From positions 612,006 to 676,005 of the forward strand of contig NZ_SRLC01000003.1 of the NCBI RefSeq assembly GCF_004765605.1: a stretch of 64,000 bases of DNA, given 5' to 3'. Position numbers and translations under genes: made by a program. Within the stretch, counting starts at the first letter, position 1. Each line of letters opens with the position of its first letter. A model generated the notes under the pieces. It did no database searches, was not told the DNA's origin, and was given only the letters and a program-made list of their open reading frames with translations. Of the stretch, positions 8,784 to 16,984 are shown piece by piece. The DNA comes from Hymenobacter aquaticus (lineage in GTDB: Bacteria; Bacteroidota; Bacteroidia; Cytophagales; Hymenobacteraceae).

Positions 8784-10631
8784 CTACTCCTTGGCCTTGA
8801 TTTCGAATACGTAGGCGCTCAGGGGCGTCAGGGTGATGGTCAGGTTTTCGGTGGCCGGGGCGTTGTTCAGCACGTCGGTGTAGGTGTAGAACTTGGTCGG
8901 GTCGAGGCCCATAGCCTGCATGGCCGACTTGGGAATGTCGATTTTGGGCGTCAGGGTTACGTCCTTGCTGAAGTTGGCGATGATGAGCAGCTTCTGCTTG
9001 TCGGTGTAGCGCAGGTAGCTGTAGACGCGGCGCTGGTCGTAGTTTTTGCCCAGGTTGTTGGCGTCCTGCAATTCGTAGAACTTACCCTTGCGGATAGCGT
9101 CGCTGGTGCTGGTCAGGTTGAGCAGGCGGGAGTAGAAGTCGCGCAGCTGCTTTTGCACCCCGTCGAGCTTGCCGCCGTCAAACTTGCCGCCGTTCATCCA
9201 CTTCTGGTGCTCGGGCACGCCCCAGTAGTCGAAGATGGTGGTGCGGCCGTCGGCGCCGCTGAAGCCTTCCGAGCCGTTGGCCGGTTCGCCCACTTCCTGC
9301 CCGAAGTACACCATCACCGGCCCCGAGCCCAGCGTGGCCGACACCGTCATGGCCGGAATTGCGGTGCGCGGGTCGCCGGCAAACTCCTTGGAGGCAATGC
9401 GCTGCTCGTCGTGGTTTTCCAGGAAGCGCAGCATGCGGGAGCCGAAGCCCCGGCTTTCCTCGCTCCACACCTTGGTAATGTCCTCGGTGGTGCCCGAGCC
9501 GGTCATCAGGCGGCGCAGGCCGTCGTAGAGGCCCACCTTGTCGTAGAGGTAGTCGAATTTGCCCTTCTCCAGGTAGTTCTTATACTCCTTGGGGTTGTAA
9601 GCCTCGCCCATGAAGATGATGTCGGGCTTCACCTTTTTCACCTCCGGAATCACCCAGGCCCAAAACTCAGTGGGCACCATCTCGACCATGTCGCAACGGA
9701 AGCCGTCCACGTCTTTCTGGGCCCAGTACACCAGGATGTCGCGCATCTTGAGCCAGGTGTCGGGCATGGGCTCGAAGTGGGTCTTGCGGCCGTTCTGGTA
9801 GTCCACGCCGTAGTTCAGCTTCACGGTTTCGTACCAGTCGTCTACCTTGGGCGCTTCCGAAAACACGTCGTTGCCGCTGGCCTTGGCCGGGGTTTCCACA
9901 AACTTGCCGTCTTCCTTGGGGCCCAGGGCTGCGCCCAGCGGGTTGCCGGCCTTGGGCACCACCAGGCTCTTGCCGGGCAGGTAGTAGAAGTTGTTGTTGG
10001 GGGCAAAAGCCACCGTCTTGTCGTCCTTCTCGCCCAGGTCAATTACGCCCGCGGGTTTGGCATTCGACTTATAGCTGCGGGCTACGTGGTTGGGAATGAA
10101 GTCGATAATAACTTTCAGGCCGTTGGCGTGGGTGCGCTTCACCAGGGCCTCAAACTCCTGCTTGCGGGTTTTCACGTCCACGGCCAGGTCGGGAGCAATG
10201 TCGTAGTAGTCCTTGATGGCGTAGGGCGAGCCGGCCCGGCCTTTCACCACGTCGGCATCGTCGGGGCCGGGGCCGCCGGTTTTGGTGAAGTCGCTCATCG
10301 TGGCGTGCTCCAGTACGCCGGTGTACCACACGTGGCTCACGCCCAGCTTCTTGATGGCCTGCAAAGCCACATCGTTGATGTCGTTGAACTTGCCCACGCC
10401 ATTCTCCTCGTTGGTGCCGTAGGGCTTGTTGAGCGCCTTTTTGTTGCCAAACAGGCGGGTCATCACCTGGTAAATCACCAGCTTATGATCCTGCGGTACT
10501 TCGTCGGTGGTATTGGGGTCGGCGGCAGCGGTAAAAGACTCAGACACGGCAGAAATAGAACTCGGAAGTGGAACAGCGAAAGAAGCCAAAGCCAAACTAG
10601 CGGCCACGGCAGGCAGGAGCAGTTTTTTCAT
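8784..10631 (-). CDS. Exported GH13 alpha-amylase family enzyme
   Basis: 615 residues with an N-terminal signal peptide (KKLLLPAVAASLALASFA). The four GH13 regions are intact: DFIPNH (about residue 175), GFRCD with the nucleophile Asp (about 310), MGEAY with the acid/base Glu (about 342) and ENHDEQ with the transition-state Asp (about 406). A C-terminal beta domain follows. It should hydrolyse alpha-1,4-glucans in the periplasm or at the cell surface and feed the adjacent maltose-type transporter. No sorting domain or lipobox is visible. Part of the minus-strand starch gene group at 7.2-13.9 kb. Confidence 0.92.
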   Translation of the reverse strand: MKKLLLPAVAASLALASFAVPLPSSISAVSESFTAAADPNTTDEVPQDHKLVIYQVMTRLFGNKKALNKPYGTNEENGVGKFNDINDVALQAIKKLGVSHVWYTGVLEHATMSDFTKTGGPGPDDADVVKGRAGSPYAIKDYYDIAPDLAVDVKTRKQEFEALVKRTHANGLKVIIDFIPNHVARSYKSNAKPAGVIDLGEKDDKTVAFAPNNNFYYLPGKSLVVPKAGNPLGAALGPKEDGKFVETPAKASGNDVFSEAPKVDDWYETVKLNYGVDYQNGRKTHFEPMPDTWLKMRDILVYWAQKDVDGFRCDMVEMVPTEFWAWVIPEVKKVKPDIIFMGEAYNPKEYKNYLEKGKFDYLYDKVGLYDGLRRLMTGSGTTEDITKVWSEESRGFGSRMLRFLENHDEQRIASKEFAGDPRTAIPAMTVSATLGSGPVMVYFGQEVGEPANGSEGFSGADGRTTIFDYWGVPEHQKWMNGGKFDGGKLDGVQKQLRDFYSRLLNLTSTSDAIRKGKFYELQDANNLGKNYDQRRVYSYLRYTDKQKLLIIANFSKDVTLTPKIDIPKSAMQAMGLDPTKFYTYTDVLNNAPATENLTITLTPLSAYVFEIKAKE

Positions 10632-10649
10632 AGTGGGGAAGATAGAGGA

Positions 10650-10776
10650 TTAATGTGCTGATGTGCTAATGTGGGTGAATGTGCTAATGAAAGAAATCGG
10701 GCAACCCGGAGGGCACCCTGTTCATTTTTCATACTTGCCTCATTAGCACATCAGCACATTAAGAATTAGCACATTA
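10650..10776. repeat. Inverted word-repeat locus B (TAATGTGCTGATG dialect)
   Basis: Left arm 10650-10690, right arm 10741-10776, spacer of 50 bases. 22 bases of the left arm (TTAATGTGCTGATGTGCTAATG, given here in two parts: TTAATGTGCTG then ATGTGCTAATG) are matched perfectly in reverse complement by the right arm. It separates the amylase and SDR genes. Confidence 0.88.
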
Positions 10777-10781
10777 AAACC

Positions 10782-11489
10782 TTACCATTCTTGCGTGAGC
10801 GGGTGGAGCATGAGCTCGTCGACGACGACGTGGGCGGGGGCTTCCAGGACGTAGCGCACGGCCTGGGCCACATCGGCGGGCTTGAGGTGGGTTTTCTCCG
10901 AGTCGGGGTTGCCGGGCTTGGATTCGTTGAAATAGGTATCGACCAGGCCCGGGTAGATGGTGCTGACCTTGATGCCGTGGGGGCGCACTTCCTTGCGCAG
11001 GGAGCCCAGCAGGGCATCCTGGGCAAACTTGCTGGCCCCGTACACCGTGCCGTGCTCGAAGGTGCGCCGGGCCACGTCGGAGGTGATGCCCACGATGTGG
11101 CCGCTCTTTTGGGCTTTGAAGTGGGGAACTAGAAACTTGCAGAACAGGAAGGTGCCCTTCACGTTCACGTCGAAGATTCGGTTCCACTCGTCGGCGGCGT
11201 TGTTTTCGAGCAGGTTGAACGAGCCCACCCCGGCGTTGCAGACCAGGATATCCACGTGGCCGTAGTGGCGAATGGCTTCGTCGACGACGTTTTGCACGTC
11301 GGCCTCGTCGGCTACGTCGGCCGGAATGGCCAGGCCGTTGGTTTTGTGGGCCAGCTCGTCCAGCTCGTCGGTGGAGCGGGCCACGGATACCACTTTGGCA
11401 CCCTGCATGGCCAGCAGCAACGACACGGCCCGCCCGATACCCCGCGAGGCTCCGGTGACAATGGCGACTTTATCGGTGAGGTCGTTCAT
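10782..11489 (-). CDS. Short-chain dehydrogenase/reductase (SDR)
   Basis: 235 residues, the usual size for classical SDRs. The cofactor motif TGASRGIG is near residue 16, NAG follows in CNAGVG, the catalytic Ser is in GITSD and the active-site pair in YGASK. NAD(P)-dependent alcohol/ketone interconversion; the substrate cannot be read from the sequence. It lies between two starch genes but its relation to them is unclear. Many such proteins are annotated as 3-oxoacyl-ACP reductase-like (FabG-like). Confidence 0.9.
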   Translation of the reverse strand: MNDLTDKVAIVTGASRGIGRAVSLLLAMQGAKVVSVARSTDELDELAHKTNGLAIPADVADEADVQNVVDEAIRHYGHVDILVCNAGVGSFNLLENNAADEWNRIFDVNVKGTFLFCKFLVPHFKAQKSGHIVGITSDVARRTFEHGTVYGASKFAQDALLGSLRKEVRPHGIKVSTIYPGLVDTYFNESKPGNPDSEKTHLKPADVAQAVRYVLEAPAHVVVDELMLHPLTQEW

Positions 11490-11490
11490 A

Positions 11491-11543
11491 TTCTGATGTT
11501 TTTAGCCCGCAGAGGGCGCGGTGTTTTCGCAGATGACGCAGTG
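11491..11543. repeat. Left inverted repeat of the GxxExxY cassette
   Basis: Pairs with 11925-11977 over about 53 bases with few mismatches; the core TTTTAGCCCGCAGAGGGCGC is identical. Internally it repeats the word CGCAGAnGnCGCAG. It ends three bases from the GxxExxY stop codon. Confidence 0.85.
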
Positions 11544-11546
11544 TTC

Positions 11547-11924
11547 TTATAACCCGTTCACTTTACGGAAGATGCCGGCTTTTATGAGCGGAACGTTGAA
11601 ATTGATGAGCAGGCCGAGTTTATGGCCGGAGAGCTTGAGGTAAGTGAGCAATTGCATATGGTGTACTTCGAGCAGCACTTCCACCGATTTGAGTTCAACG
11701 ACAACTTTGTCTTCGACGAGTAAATCCATACGGAAGCCGTTTTCGAGTCGTAGGCCATCATACAATACTGGCAGGGCTACTTGAGTGCTTACCGTCAGCC
11801 CTGCTTTGCGCAACTCGTGGCTCAGCAAGGTCTCGTAAACTGATTCCAGCAAGCCCGGTCCCAGCGCCGTGTGAATCGCAAAAGCGGCCTGTCGGATCAA
11901 AAAAGATATGTCGTTCTCGTGCAT
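11547..11924 (-). CDS. GxxExxY protein (PD-(D/E)xK-like small protein)
   Basis: 125 residues. The signature G24-L-L-E27-S-V-Y30 matches the GxxExxY family (TIGR04256), whose members have a PD-(D/E)xK nuclease-like fold (PF13366). Candidate catalytic residues are Glu27, Asp67 in FRMDLL and the E77-L-K79 pair. The biological role of the family is not known. The gene is bracketed on both sides by long inverted repeats that begin within a few bases of the stop and start codons, so it looks like a self-contained insertion within the starch gene group. Confidence 0.88.
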   Translation of the reverse strand: MHENDISFLIRQAAFAIHTALGPGLLESVYETLLSHELRKAGLTVSTQVALPVLYDGLRLENGFRMDLLVEDKVVVELKSVEVLLEVHHMQLLTYLKLSGHKLGLLINFNVPLIKAGIFRKVNGL

Positions 11925-11977
11925 CTCTGCGTCCTCTGCGTGAACACTGCGCCCTCTGCGGGCTAAAACACTCAGAA
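11925..11977. repeat. Right inverted repeat of the GxxExxY cassette
   Basis: Reverse complement of 11491-11543 with few mismatches, abutting the ATG of the GxxExxY gene. It contains tandem CGCAGAGGGCGCAG / CGCAGAGGACGCAG words on the minus strand. Confidence 0.85.
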
Positions 11978-11987
11978 CGAAATATAC

Positions 11988-13886
11988 CTATTTCCGCAGC
12001 TCCACCACCACGGCCGACCAGCCCGGCACCTTGAAGGTCTTCAGGTCGGAAACGGCCGCGCCCGACACCACTTCCGTGCCCGACGAGTACCCATTGAGCC
12101 GCTCGGCAAAGCGCCCCCCATCCACGGTTTTCTCGTCCTGATTGGAGTTGAGCATCACCATCACGGTTTCGCCCTGGTCGTTGTAGCGGAAGTAGGTGTA
12201 GATGCCATCCTGGGGAATAAACTGCATCAGCTTGCCGGTTTGCAGCACCGGGTGGGCCTTGCGGTAAGTGCCCAGCTTGCTCACGTAGTTGAACGCCTCA
12301 TTCTCCGGCTCCGTGCGGCCGGCGGCAGTGAACTTATTGGTTTTGTCTTCCTTCCAGCCCCCGGGAAAGTCGGCGCGCACCAGGCCGTCGGGCGCGGAGA
12401 AGTTCTTCATCAGAATCTCGGTGCCGTAGTAGATCTGCGGAATGCCGCGCGTGGTCAGCAGCCAGGCAAAGCCCATTTTCAGGCGGGGCAGGCTTTCCCC
12501 AATCACCGAGTAGACCCGGCTCATGTCGTGGTTGTCCATGAACACCACGTTGCGGGTGGCGTCCTCGTAGAGCCAGTCGCCCTGCAGCGCGTCGTAGAGC
12601 TTGGTCACGTTGCCCTTTTCCTTCAGCGCATCCTGAATGGCATAGTTCGACTGGAAGTCGAGCACGCCGGGCAGGTTGGACTTGAAGCCGTTGACGGGCG
12701 GCAGAATGTTGCGGGCAAAGAAGGCCTGCTGGGCCGTGCTGCCCACCCAAGCCTCACCAAACATGCCCAGCTGCGGGTACTCCTCGAGCAGAGCCTTGCC
12801 CCAGGCCATCAGGAACTTGGGGTCCGAATACGGGTAGGTGTCGATGCGGTAGCCGTCGAGGCCGGTGTATTCCACCCACCACAGGAAGTTCTGGATGATG
12901 TAGGTGGCCACCAAGGGGTTGCTCTGGTTCACGTCGGGCATGGACGTGTCAAACCAGCCTTTGTTGTAGAGGTCCAGGTCGCGCTGGGCGCCGTAGGGGT
13001 CGTTCAGGGCCTGGGAGTTGTAGTTGCTGCGCGTGAAGGCCGGCCACTGGTTGAACCAGTCCTTGGCGGGCTGATCCAGAAACAGGTTGCTGTAGCTGCC
13101 GATGTGGTTGAGCACCACGTCGTGAATGACTTTCAGGCCGTTCTGGTGGGCTTTCTGCACAAACTGGGCGTATTCCTCGGTGGTACCGTAGCGCGGGTCG
13201 CAGCTGTAGAAGTCGGTCAGGGCGTAGCCGTGGTAGCTGGTCTTGGGCATGTCGTTGGTGGTCACCGGCGTGGGCCAGATAGCCGTGACTCCCAGGCTCT
13301 TGAGGTAGTCGAAGTGCTGCTCAATGCCCTTCAGGTCGCCGCCGTGGCGGGCGTACATCGAGTCGCGGGCAATGTGGCCCACGCGGGTGCCTTTCACCAC
13401 GTCGTTTTTCGGGTCGCCGTTGGCAAAGCGGTCCGGCATCAGGAAGTAGATGAAGTCGGAGCTGTTGATGCCCTGCACCCGGCTTTTGTCGGTGCTGCGG
13501 GCCCGCAGTTCGTAGGCGTACTTCAGCTTGGTTTTGCCGCCCGCAAAGCTCAGTTGCAGCTTGCCGGGTCGGGCCTCGGGCGAAATCGTGAGGTTGACCA
13601 GCAGGTAGTTCGGGCTTTCCAGCTTCTGGGTGCCGTCGAGCGTCACGCCGGGGTAGGCGGCCAGGGTCAGCTTGCTGTCGGCAATGCCGGGGCTGTGCAC
13701 CAGCAGCTGCAGCTTGGGGTTTTTCATGCCCACCCACCAGAAGGTCGGTTCGATGCGGGTGGCCGAAGCGGCTTTGGCGGGGGCCGCCACGGCCACTGCC
13801 GGGGCTTCGGCGGCCGTGGCGGGAGCCAGGGGAGCCGCGGCCAGCAGGACCCCGGCGAGCAGGGACGGAAAGGTTGGGAATTTCAT
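11988..13886 (-). CDS. Neopullulanase/cyclomaltodextrinase-like GH13 enzyme (SusA-like)
   Basis: 632 residues from the ATG at 13886, which opens a good signal peptide (MKFPTFPSLLAGVLLAA...ATAAE); the open frame extends 21 codons further up but without coding character. Residues about 50-150 form the N-terminal beta domain typical of cyclomaltodextrinase/neopullulanase enzymes. The catalytic GH13 regions are present: DVVLNH (about 260), GYRID (about 348), FGEAW (about 377) and MDNHD (about 452). It should degrade pullulan, cyclodextrins or maltodextrins in the periplasm, like SusA. Divergent from the phosphorylase-like gene across a 398-base control region. Confidence 0.9.
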   Translation of the reverse strand: MKFPTFPSLLAGVLLAAAPLAPATAAEAPAVAVAAPAKAASATRIEPTFWWVGMKNPKLQLLVHSPGIADSKLTLAAYPGVTLDGTQKLESPNYLLVNLTISPEARPGKLQLSFAGGKTKLKYAYELRARSTDKSRVQGINSSDFIYFLMPDRFANGDPKNDVVKGTRVGHIARDSMYARHGGDLKGIEQHFDYLKSLGVTAIWPTPVTTNDMPKTSYHGYALTDFYSCDPRYGTTEEYAQFVQKAHQNGLKVIHDVVLNHIGSYSNLFLDQPAKDWFNQWPAFTRSNYNSQALNDPYGAQRDLDLYNKGWFDTSMPDVNQSNPLVATYIIQNFLWWVEYTGLDGYRIDTYPYSDPKFLMAWGKALLEEYPQLGMFGEAWVGSTAQQAFFARNILPPVNGFKSNLPGVLDFQSNYAIQDALKEKGNVTKLYDALQGDWLYEDATRNVVFMDNHDMSRVYSVIGESLPRLKMGFAWLLTTRGIPQIYYGTEILMKNFSAPDGLVRADFPGGWKEDKTNKFTAAGRTEPENEAFNYVSKLGTYRKAHPVLQTGKLMQFIPQDGIYTYFRYNDQGETVMVMLNSNQDEKTVDGGRFAERLNGYSSGTEVVSGAAVSDLKTFKVPGWSAVVVELRK

Positions 13887-14284
13887 GGACGAAATCAGGT
13901 CAGCGGGGCAGAGAGGCAGCAAGGTACCTGTAGCAGCCGGGGCATGCAATATGAAACCGGTACGAAAGTCGGGAAACTGGGTTTATAGCCTGTTTTAAGC
14001 GGAAAAAGCCCGGATTTTACTGGCCGTCCCCGGGTTTTTGTTGCGTTGTTTATTCGTTTTTGAGTCGCCGGTGCAGCCCGGAAACAGCCCGGCCCGGAAT
14101 TTCATTTAGACGAGCCAGCCCTATTTACTGGTCCCACCGGCAAAAAAGAAGCTCGAATGCAAACGTTTGCTCTGAGGCTCACCCCGTTCGGGCTTTTTTT
14201 AAGTCCGGAATTGTGCTGACCTTGGCGGCTTGGAGGGCCGCCTGCCGGCCGCTCTCCGCTTCACTTCTTCCCTCCCATCTTCTC
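13887..14284. promoter_or_regulatory. Divergent control region of the starch genes
   Basis: 398 bases between the neopullulanase-like gene (leftward) and the phosphorylase-like gene (rightward). The only clear signal is the palindrome at 14159-14170. No credible coding frame; the frame upstream of the phosphorylase start is open but rich in Ser/Arg and lacks similarity to the enzyme. Confidence 0.5.
14159..14170. promoter_or_regulatory. LacI-family-type operator palindrome
   Basis: GCAAACGTTTGC is a perfect 12-base palindrome with a central CG, the usual form of LacI/GalR-family operators. It lies between two divergent starch genes. No LacI-type regulator is encoded in the window. Confidence 0.55.
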
Positions 14285-15934
14285 ATGCCCTTCCAGTTCC
14301 AACCATACGCGCCGGCCGCCGAATTTTCCACCCAGGCCGCGTACTTCTCCATGGAGTTTGCCCTCGACCAGGCCCTGAAAACCTACTCGGGTGGCCTGGG
14401 CTTCCTGGCCGGCTCCCACATGCGCTCGGCCTACGAGCTCAAGCAGAACCTCATCGGCATCGGCATGCTCTGGAGCTACGGCTACTACGACCAGGGCCGC
14501 AACGAAGACCAGACCATGCGGGCTGATTTCCGCCTGAAGCATTACTCCTTCCTCGAAGACACCGGCCTGGTGTTCCCCATCACCATTCACGGGGCCGAGG
14601 TGAAAGTGAAGGCCATGTACCTGGCTCCCGACACGTTCGGCACGGCCCCGATGTTCTTCCTGACCACCGACATTCCCGAAAACGACTACATCTCGCGCAC
14701 CATCACCCACTACCTCTACGACGCCGACACGGCCGCCCGCGTGGCGCAGTCGATGGTGCTGGGCATCGGGGGCGGTAAGCTGCTCGACTTGCTGGGCGTG
14801 CCGATGGATACCTACCACCTCAACGAAGGCCACGGCCTGCCCCTGGCGTTTTACCTCTACGAAAAGCACGGCCGCAGCCTGGCGGAAGTCCAGAAGCGCC
14901 TGGTATTCACGACCCACACGCCCGAGCTGGCCGGCAACGAGGAGCACCCCATGAAGCTGCTCACCGACATGACCTTCTTCGGCACCGTGCCCGCCGACGA
15001 AATCCGCCGCGTGGCCCGCGTGGAGAACGAGACGCTGAACTACACGCTCACGGCCCTGCGCTTCTCGCGCAAGGCCAACGCCGTATCGAAAGTGCACGGC
15101 ATCGTGGCCAACGAAATGTGGGGCCACTACGAAGGCATCTGCCCCATTATCCCGATTACCAACTCCCAGAACGGCACCTACTGGCGCGACGCCGAGCTGC
15201 ACGCGGCCTTGGAAGCCAACGACGACCAGGCCCTGAAAGCCCGGAAGCGGGAGCTGAAAAAGGAGCTGTTTGCCTTCGTGGCCGACCAGACCGGCACCCT
15301 GCTCGACCCGGACGTGCTGACCGTGGTGTGGGCCCGCCGCTTTGCCGGCTACAAGCGCGCCAACCTGATTCTGCACCACTTCGAGCGGTTTGCCGAAATG
15401 GTCAGCAAGCAGGACCGGCCGGTGCAGGTCATCTGGGCCGGCAAGCCCTACCCCAAGGACTACGGCGCCATCGGCATGTTCAACGACATCATTCAGCGCA
15501 CCCGGCAGTTTAAGAACTGCGCCGTGCTGACCGGCTACGAGCTGGGCCTCTCCCGCCTGCTCAAAACCGGCTCCGACATCTGGCTGAACACGCCCCGCTT
15601 CCCCCGCGAAGCCTCCGGCACCAGCGGCATGACGGCCGCCATGAACGCCAGCCTGAGCCTGAGCATCCCGGACGGCTGGATTCCGGAGTTCGTGCGCCAC
15701 GGCGAAAACGGCTTCCTGCTGCCCCTGGCCGAACTCAACGAGCCCGAGCACGTGAAAGACGACGTAGAGGCTAAAGGCGTGCTCGACGTGCTGGAAAACG
15801 AGATTCTGCCCCTCTACTACGACGAGCCGGCCAAGTACCTGGAAGTGGCCAAAACCGCCATGCGCGAGGTGGAGCCCGAGTTTGAGTCGCACCGCATGGC
15901 TACCGAGTACTACGAGAAAATGTACACCGCGTAA
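14285..15934 (+). CDS. Alpha-glucan phosphorylase-like protein (GT35 fold) lacking the PLP lysine
   Basis: 549 residues from the ATG at 14285 (MPFQFQPY...); the frame is open upstream but non-coding in character. Short alpha-glucan phosphorylases of the TIGR02094 kind match throughout (YFSMEFAL, GGLGFLAGSH, HLNEGHG, FTTHTPELAGNEEH, ARRFAGYKR, WAGKPYP). In phosphorylases the motif EASGTxxMK carries the lysine that binds pyridoxal phosphate. Here it reads E442-ASGTSGM-T450, so the lysine is replaced by Thr. It therefore may not be a conventional phosphorylase, although the family context (starch/glycogen breakdown to glucose-1-phosphate) fits the neighbourhood. Cytoplasmic. Confidence 0.85.
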   Translation: MPFQFQPYAPAAEFSTQAAYFSMEFALDQALKTYSGGLGFLAGSHMRSAYELKQNLIGIGMLWSYGYYDQGRNEDQTMRADFRLKHYSFLEDTGLVFPITIHGAEVKVKAMYLAPDTFGTAPMFFLTTDIPENDYISRTITHYLYDADTAARVAQSMVLGIGGGKLLDLLGVPMDTYHLNEGHGLPLAFYLYEKHGRSLAEVQKRLVFTTHTPELAGNEEHPMKLLTDMTFFGTVPADEIRRVARVENETLNYTLTALRFSRKANAVSKVHGIVANEMWGHYEGICPIIPITNSQNGTYWRDAELHAALEANDDQALKARKRELKKELFAFVADQTGTLLDPDVLTVVWARRFAGYKRANLILHHFERFAEMVSKQDRPVQVIWAGKPYPKDYGAIGMFNDIIQRTRQFKNCAVLTGYELGLSRLLKTGSDIWLNTPRFPREASGTSGMTAAMNASLSLSIPDGWIPEFVRHGENGFLLPLAELNEPEHVKDDVEAKGVLDVLENEILPLYYDEPAKYLEVAKTAMREVEPEFESHRMATEYYEKMYTA

Positions 15935-15961
15935 GCCTGCTACGCCCCCGTTAAACCGCAC

Positions 15962-15999
15962 AAAAAAGGCCCCACCTGGCAGCAGGTGGGGCCTTTTTT
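15962..15999. terminator. Strong bidirectional terminator
   Basis: Perfect 17-bp stem AAAAAAGGCCCCACCTG / CAGGTGGGGCCTTTTTT with a 4-base loop between converging genes. Confidence 0.95.
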
Positions 16000-16014
16000 A
16001 CGCGGTTTGGCTTC

Positions 16015-16713
16015 TTACTTGGCTTCGCCGGCTTCCGGCAGCACGGTTTGCAGCGTGGCCCACACGTTGTTGGCCAAAATCTTCTGGCCGGCCGCGTTGG
16101 GGTGTACGCCGTCGGGCAGGTTCAGCTGGCGTTGGCCCAGCACGCCTTGCAGCAGAAACGGCACGAAGGCCAGGCTGTTCTTGTCGGCCAGGGTGCGAAA
16201 CAGCGCCTTGAACTCGGCGGCGTAGCGCCCGTACTGGTGGCCGCCCAGCACGCTCAGGTCGAAGGGAAACTCCAGGCCCACCAGCACGATGCGCGCTTTC
16301 GGGTACTTCAGCTTCACCTGGTCGATGATGGCCTGTAGGTTCTGGGTGGTTTCGCGGACGGGAATACCGCGCAGGCCGTCGTTGGCGCCCAGCTCCAGCA
16401 CGAATACATCGACCGGCTGCCGGGCCAGCACGCTGGCAATGCGCTGCCGGCCGCCGGCCGTGGTTTCGCCGCTCACCCCGTAGTTGAGGGCTTTGTAGGG
16501 CAGCTGGAGCGAGTCGAGGCGCTGCTGGAGCAGGGACGGGAAGGCTTCGCTGGCGCGCAGCTGGTAGCCAGCGGTAAGGCTATTACCGAAGAAGAGGATG
16601 TTTTGCATAGGAGGACGAGGCACCACTGCCGGGGAGTGCGCAGCGGGAGTAGAATCGGCGGGGTTGCAGGCCGCCAGCAGCAGGCCCAGACTCAGGAGGC
16701 AGGAGTAGCGCAT
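16015..16713 (-). CDS. SGNH/GDSL hydrolase, lipoprotein arylesterase (TesA-like)
   Basis: 232 residues. A lipobox LLAAC16 predicts a lipoprotein. Block I is GNSLTAGY with catalytic Ser45 (an N in place of the usual D of GDSL, as in many arylesterases), block II Gly is in VSGETTAGG, block III is GANDGLRG, and block V DGVHP gives Asp201 and His204. It should be a periplasmic esterase/thioesterase; the substrate is unknown. Separated by a bidirectional terminator from the phosphorylase-like gene. The 271 bases upstream hold the divergent promoters; a TAAATTTG box at 16845 may serve the next gene. Confidence 0.9.
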   Translation of the reverse strand: MRYSCLLSLGLLLAACNPADSTPAAHSPAVVPRPPMQNILFFGNSLTAGYQLRASEAFPSLLQQRLDSLQLPYKALNYGVSGETTAGGRQRIASVLARQPVDVFVLELGANDGLRGIPVRETTQNLQAIIDQVKLKYPKARIVLVGLEFPFDLSVLGGHQYGRYAAEFKALFRTLADKNSLAFVPFLLQGVLGQRQLNLPDGVHPNAAGQKILANNVWATLQTVLPEAGEAK

Positions 16714-16984
16714 AGGCAGTAACCAACGAAATAGAATTGGGTTTGACAGCTTCTATACCGTTGTTTACGACCCTTAAGTTGTCGTTGGCCCACCTTATCT
16801 GCCCGCCGGTTTATTAGTATTTTAATATGTGCTTGGCTTCTTCGTAAATTTGAAGACCAAGAAGCCCGCCGGTGCCCGTCTCCCTCCTCGGAGTCGGAAG
16901 CGGGATTACCTGCGGATTGCCGGTGGCGGCAACGCTGGCCACCAGCCCGGTTCCGCTCCTTCTTACTTCGCTGCCTACCCCGCT

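Noticed and set aside
12240..13988. 582-codon plus-strand frame
   Set aside because: Antisense of the neopullulanase gene, whose catalytic motifs are all on the minus strand.
14261..15961. 566-codon minus-strand frame
   Set aside because: Antisense of the phosphorylase-like gene.
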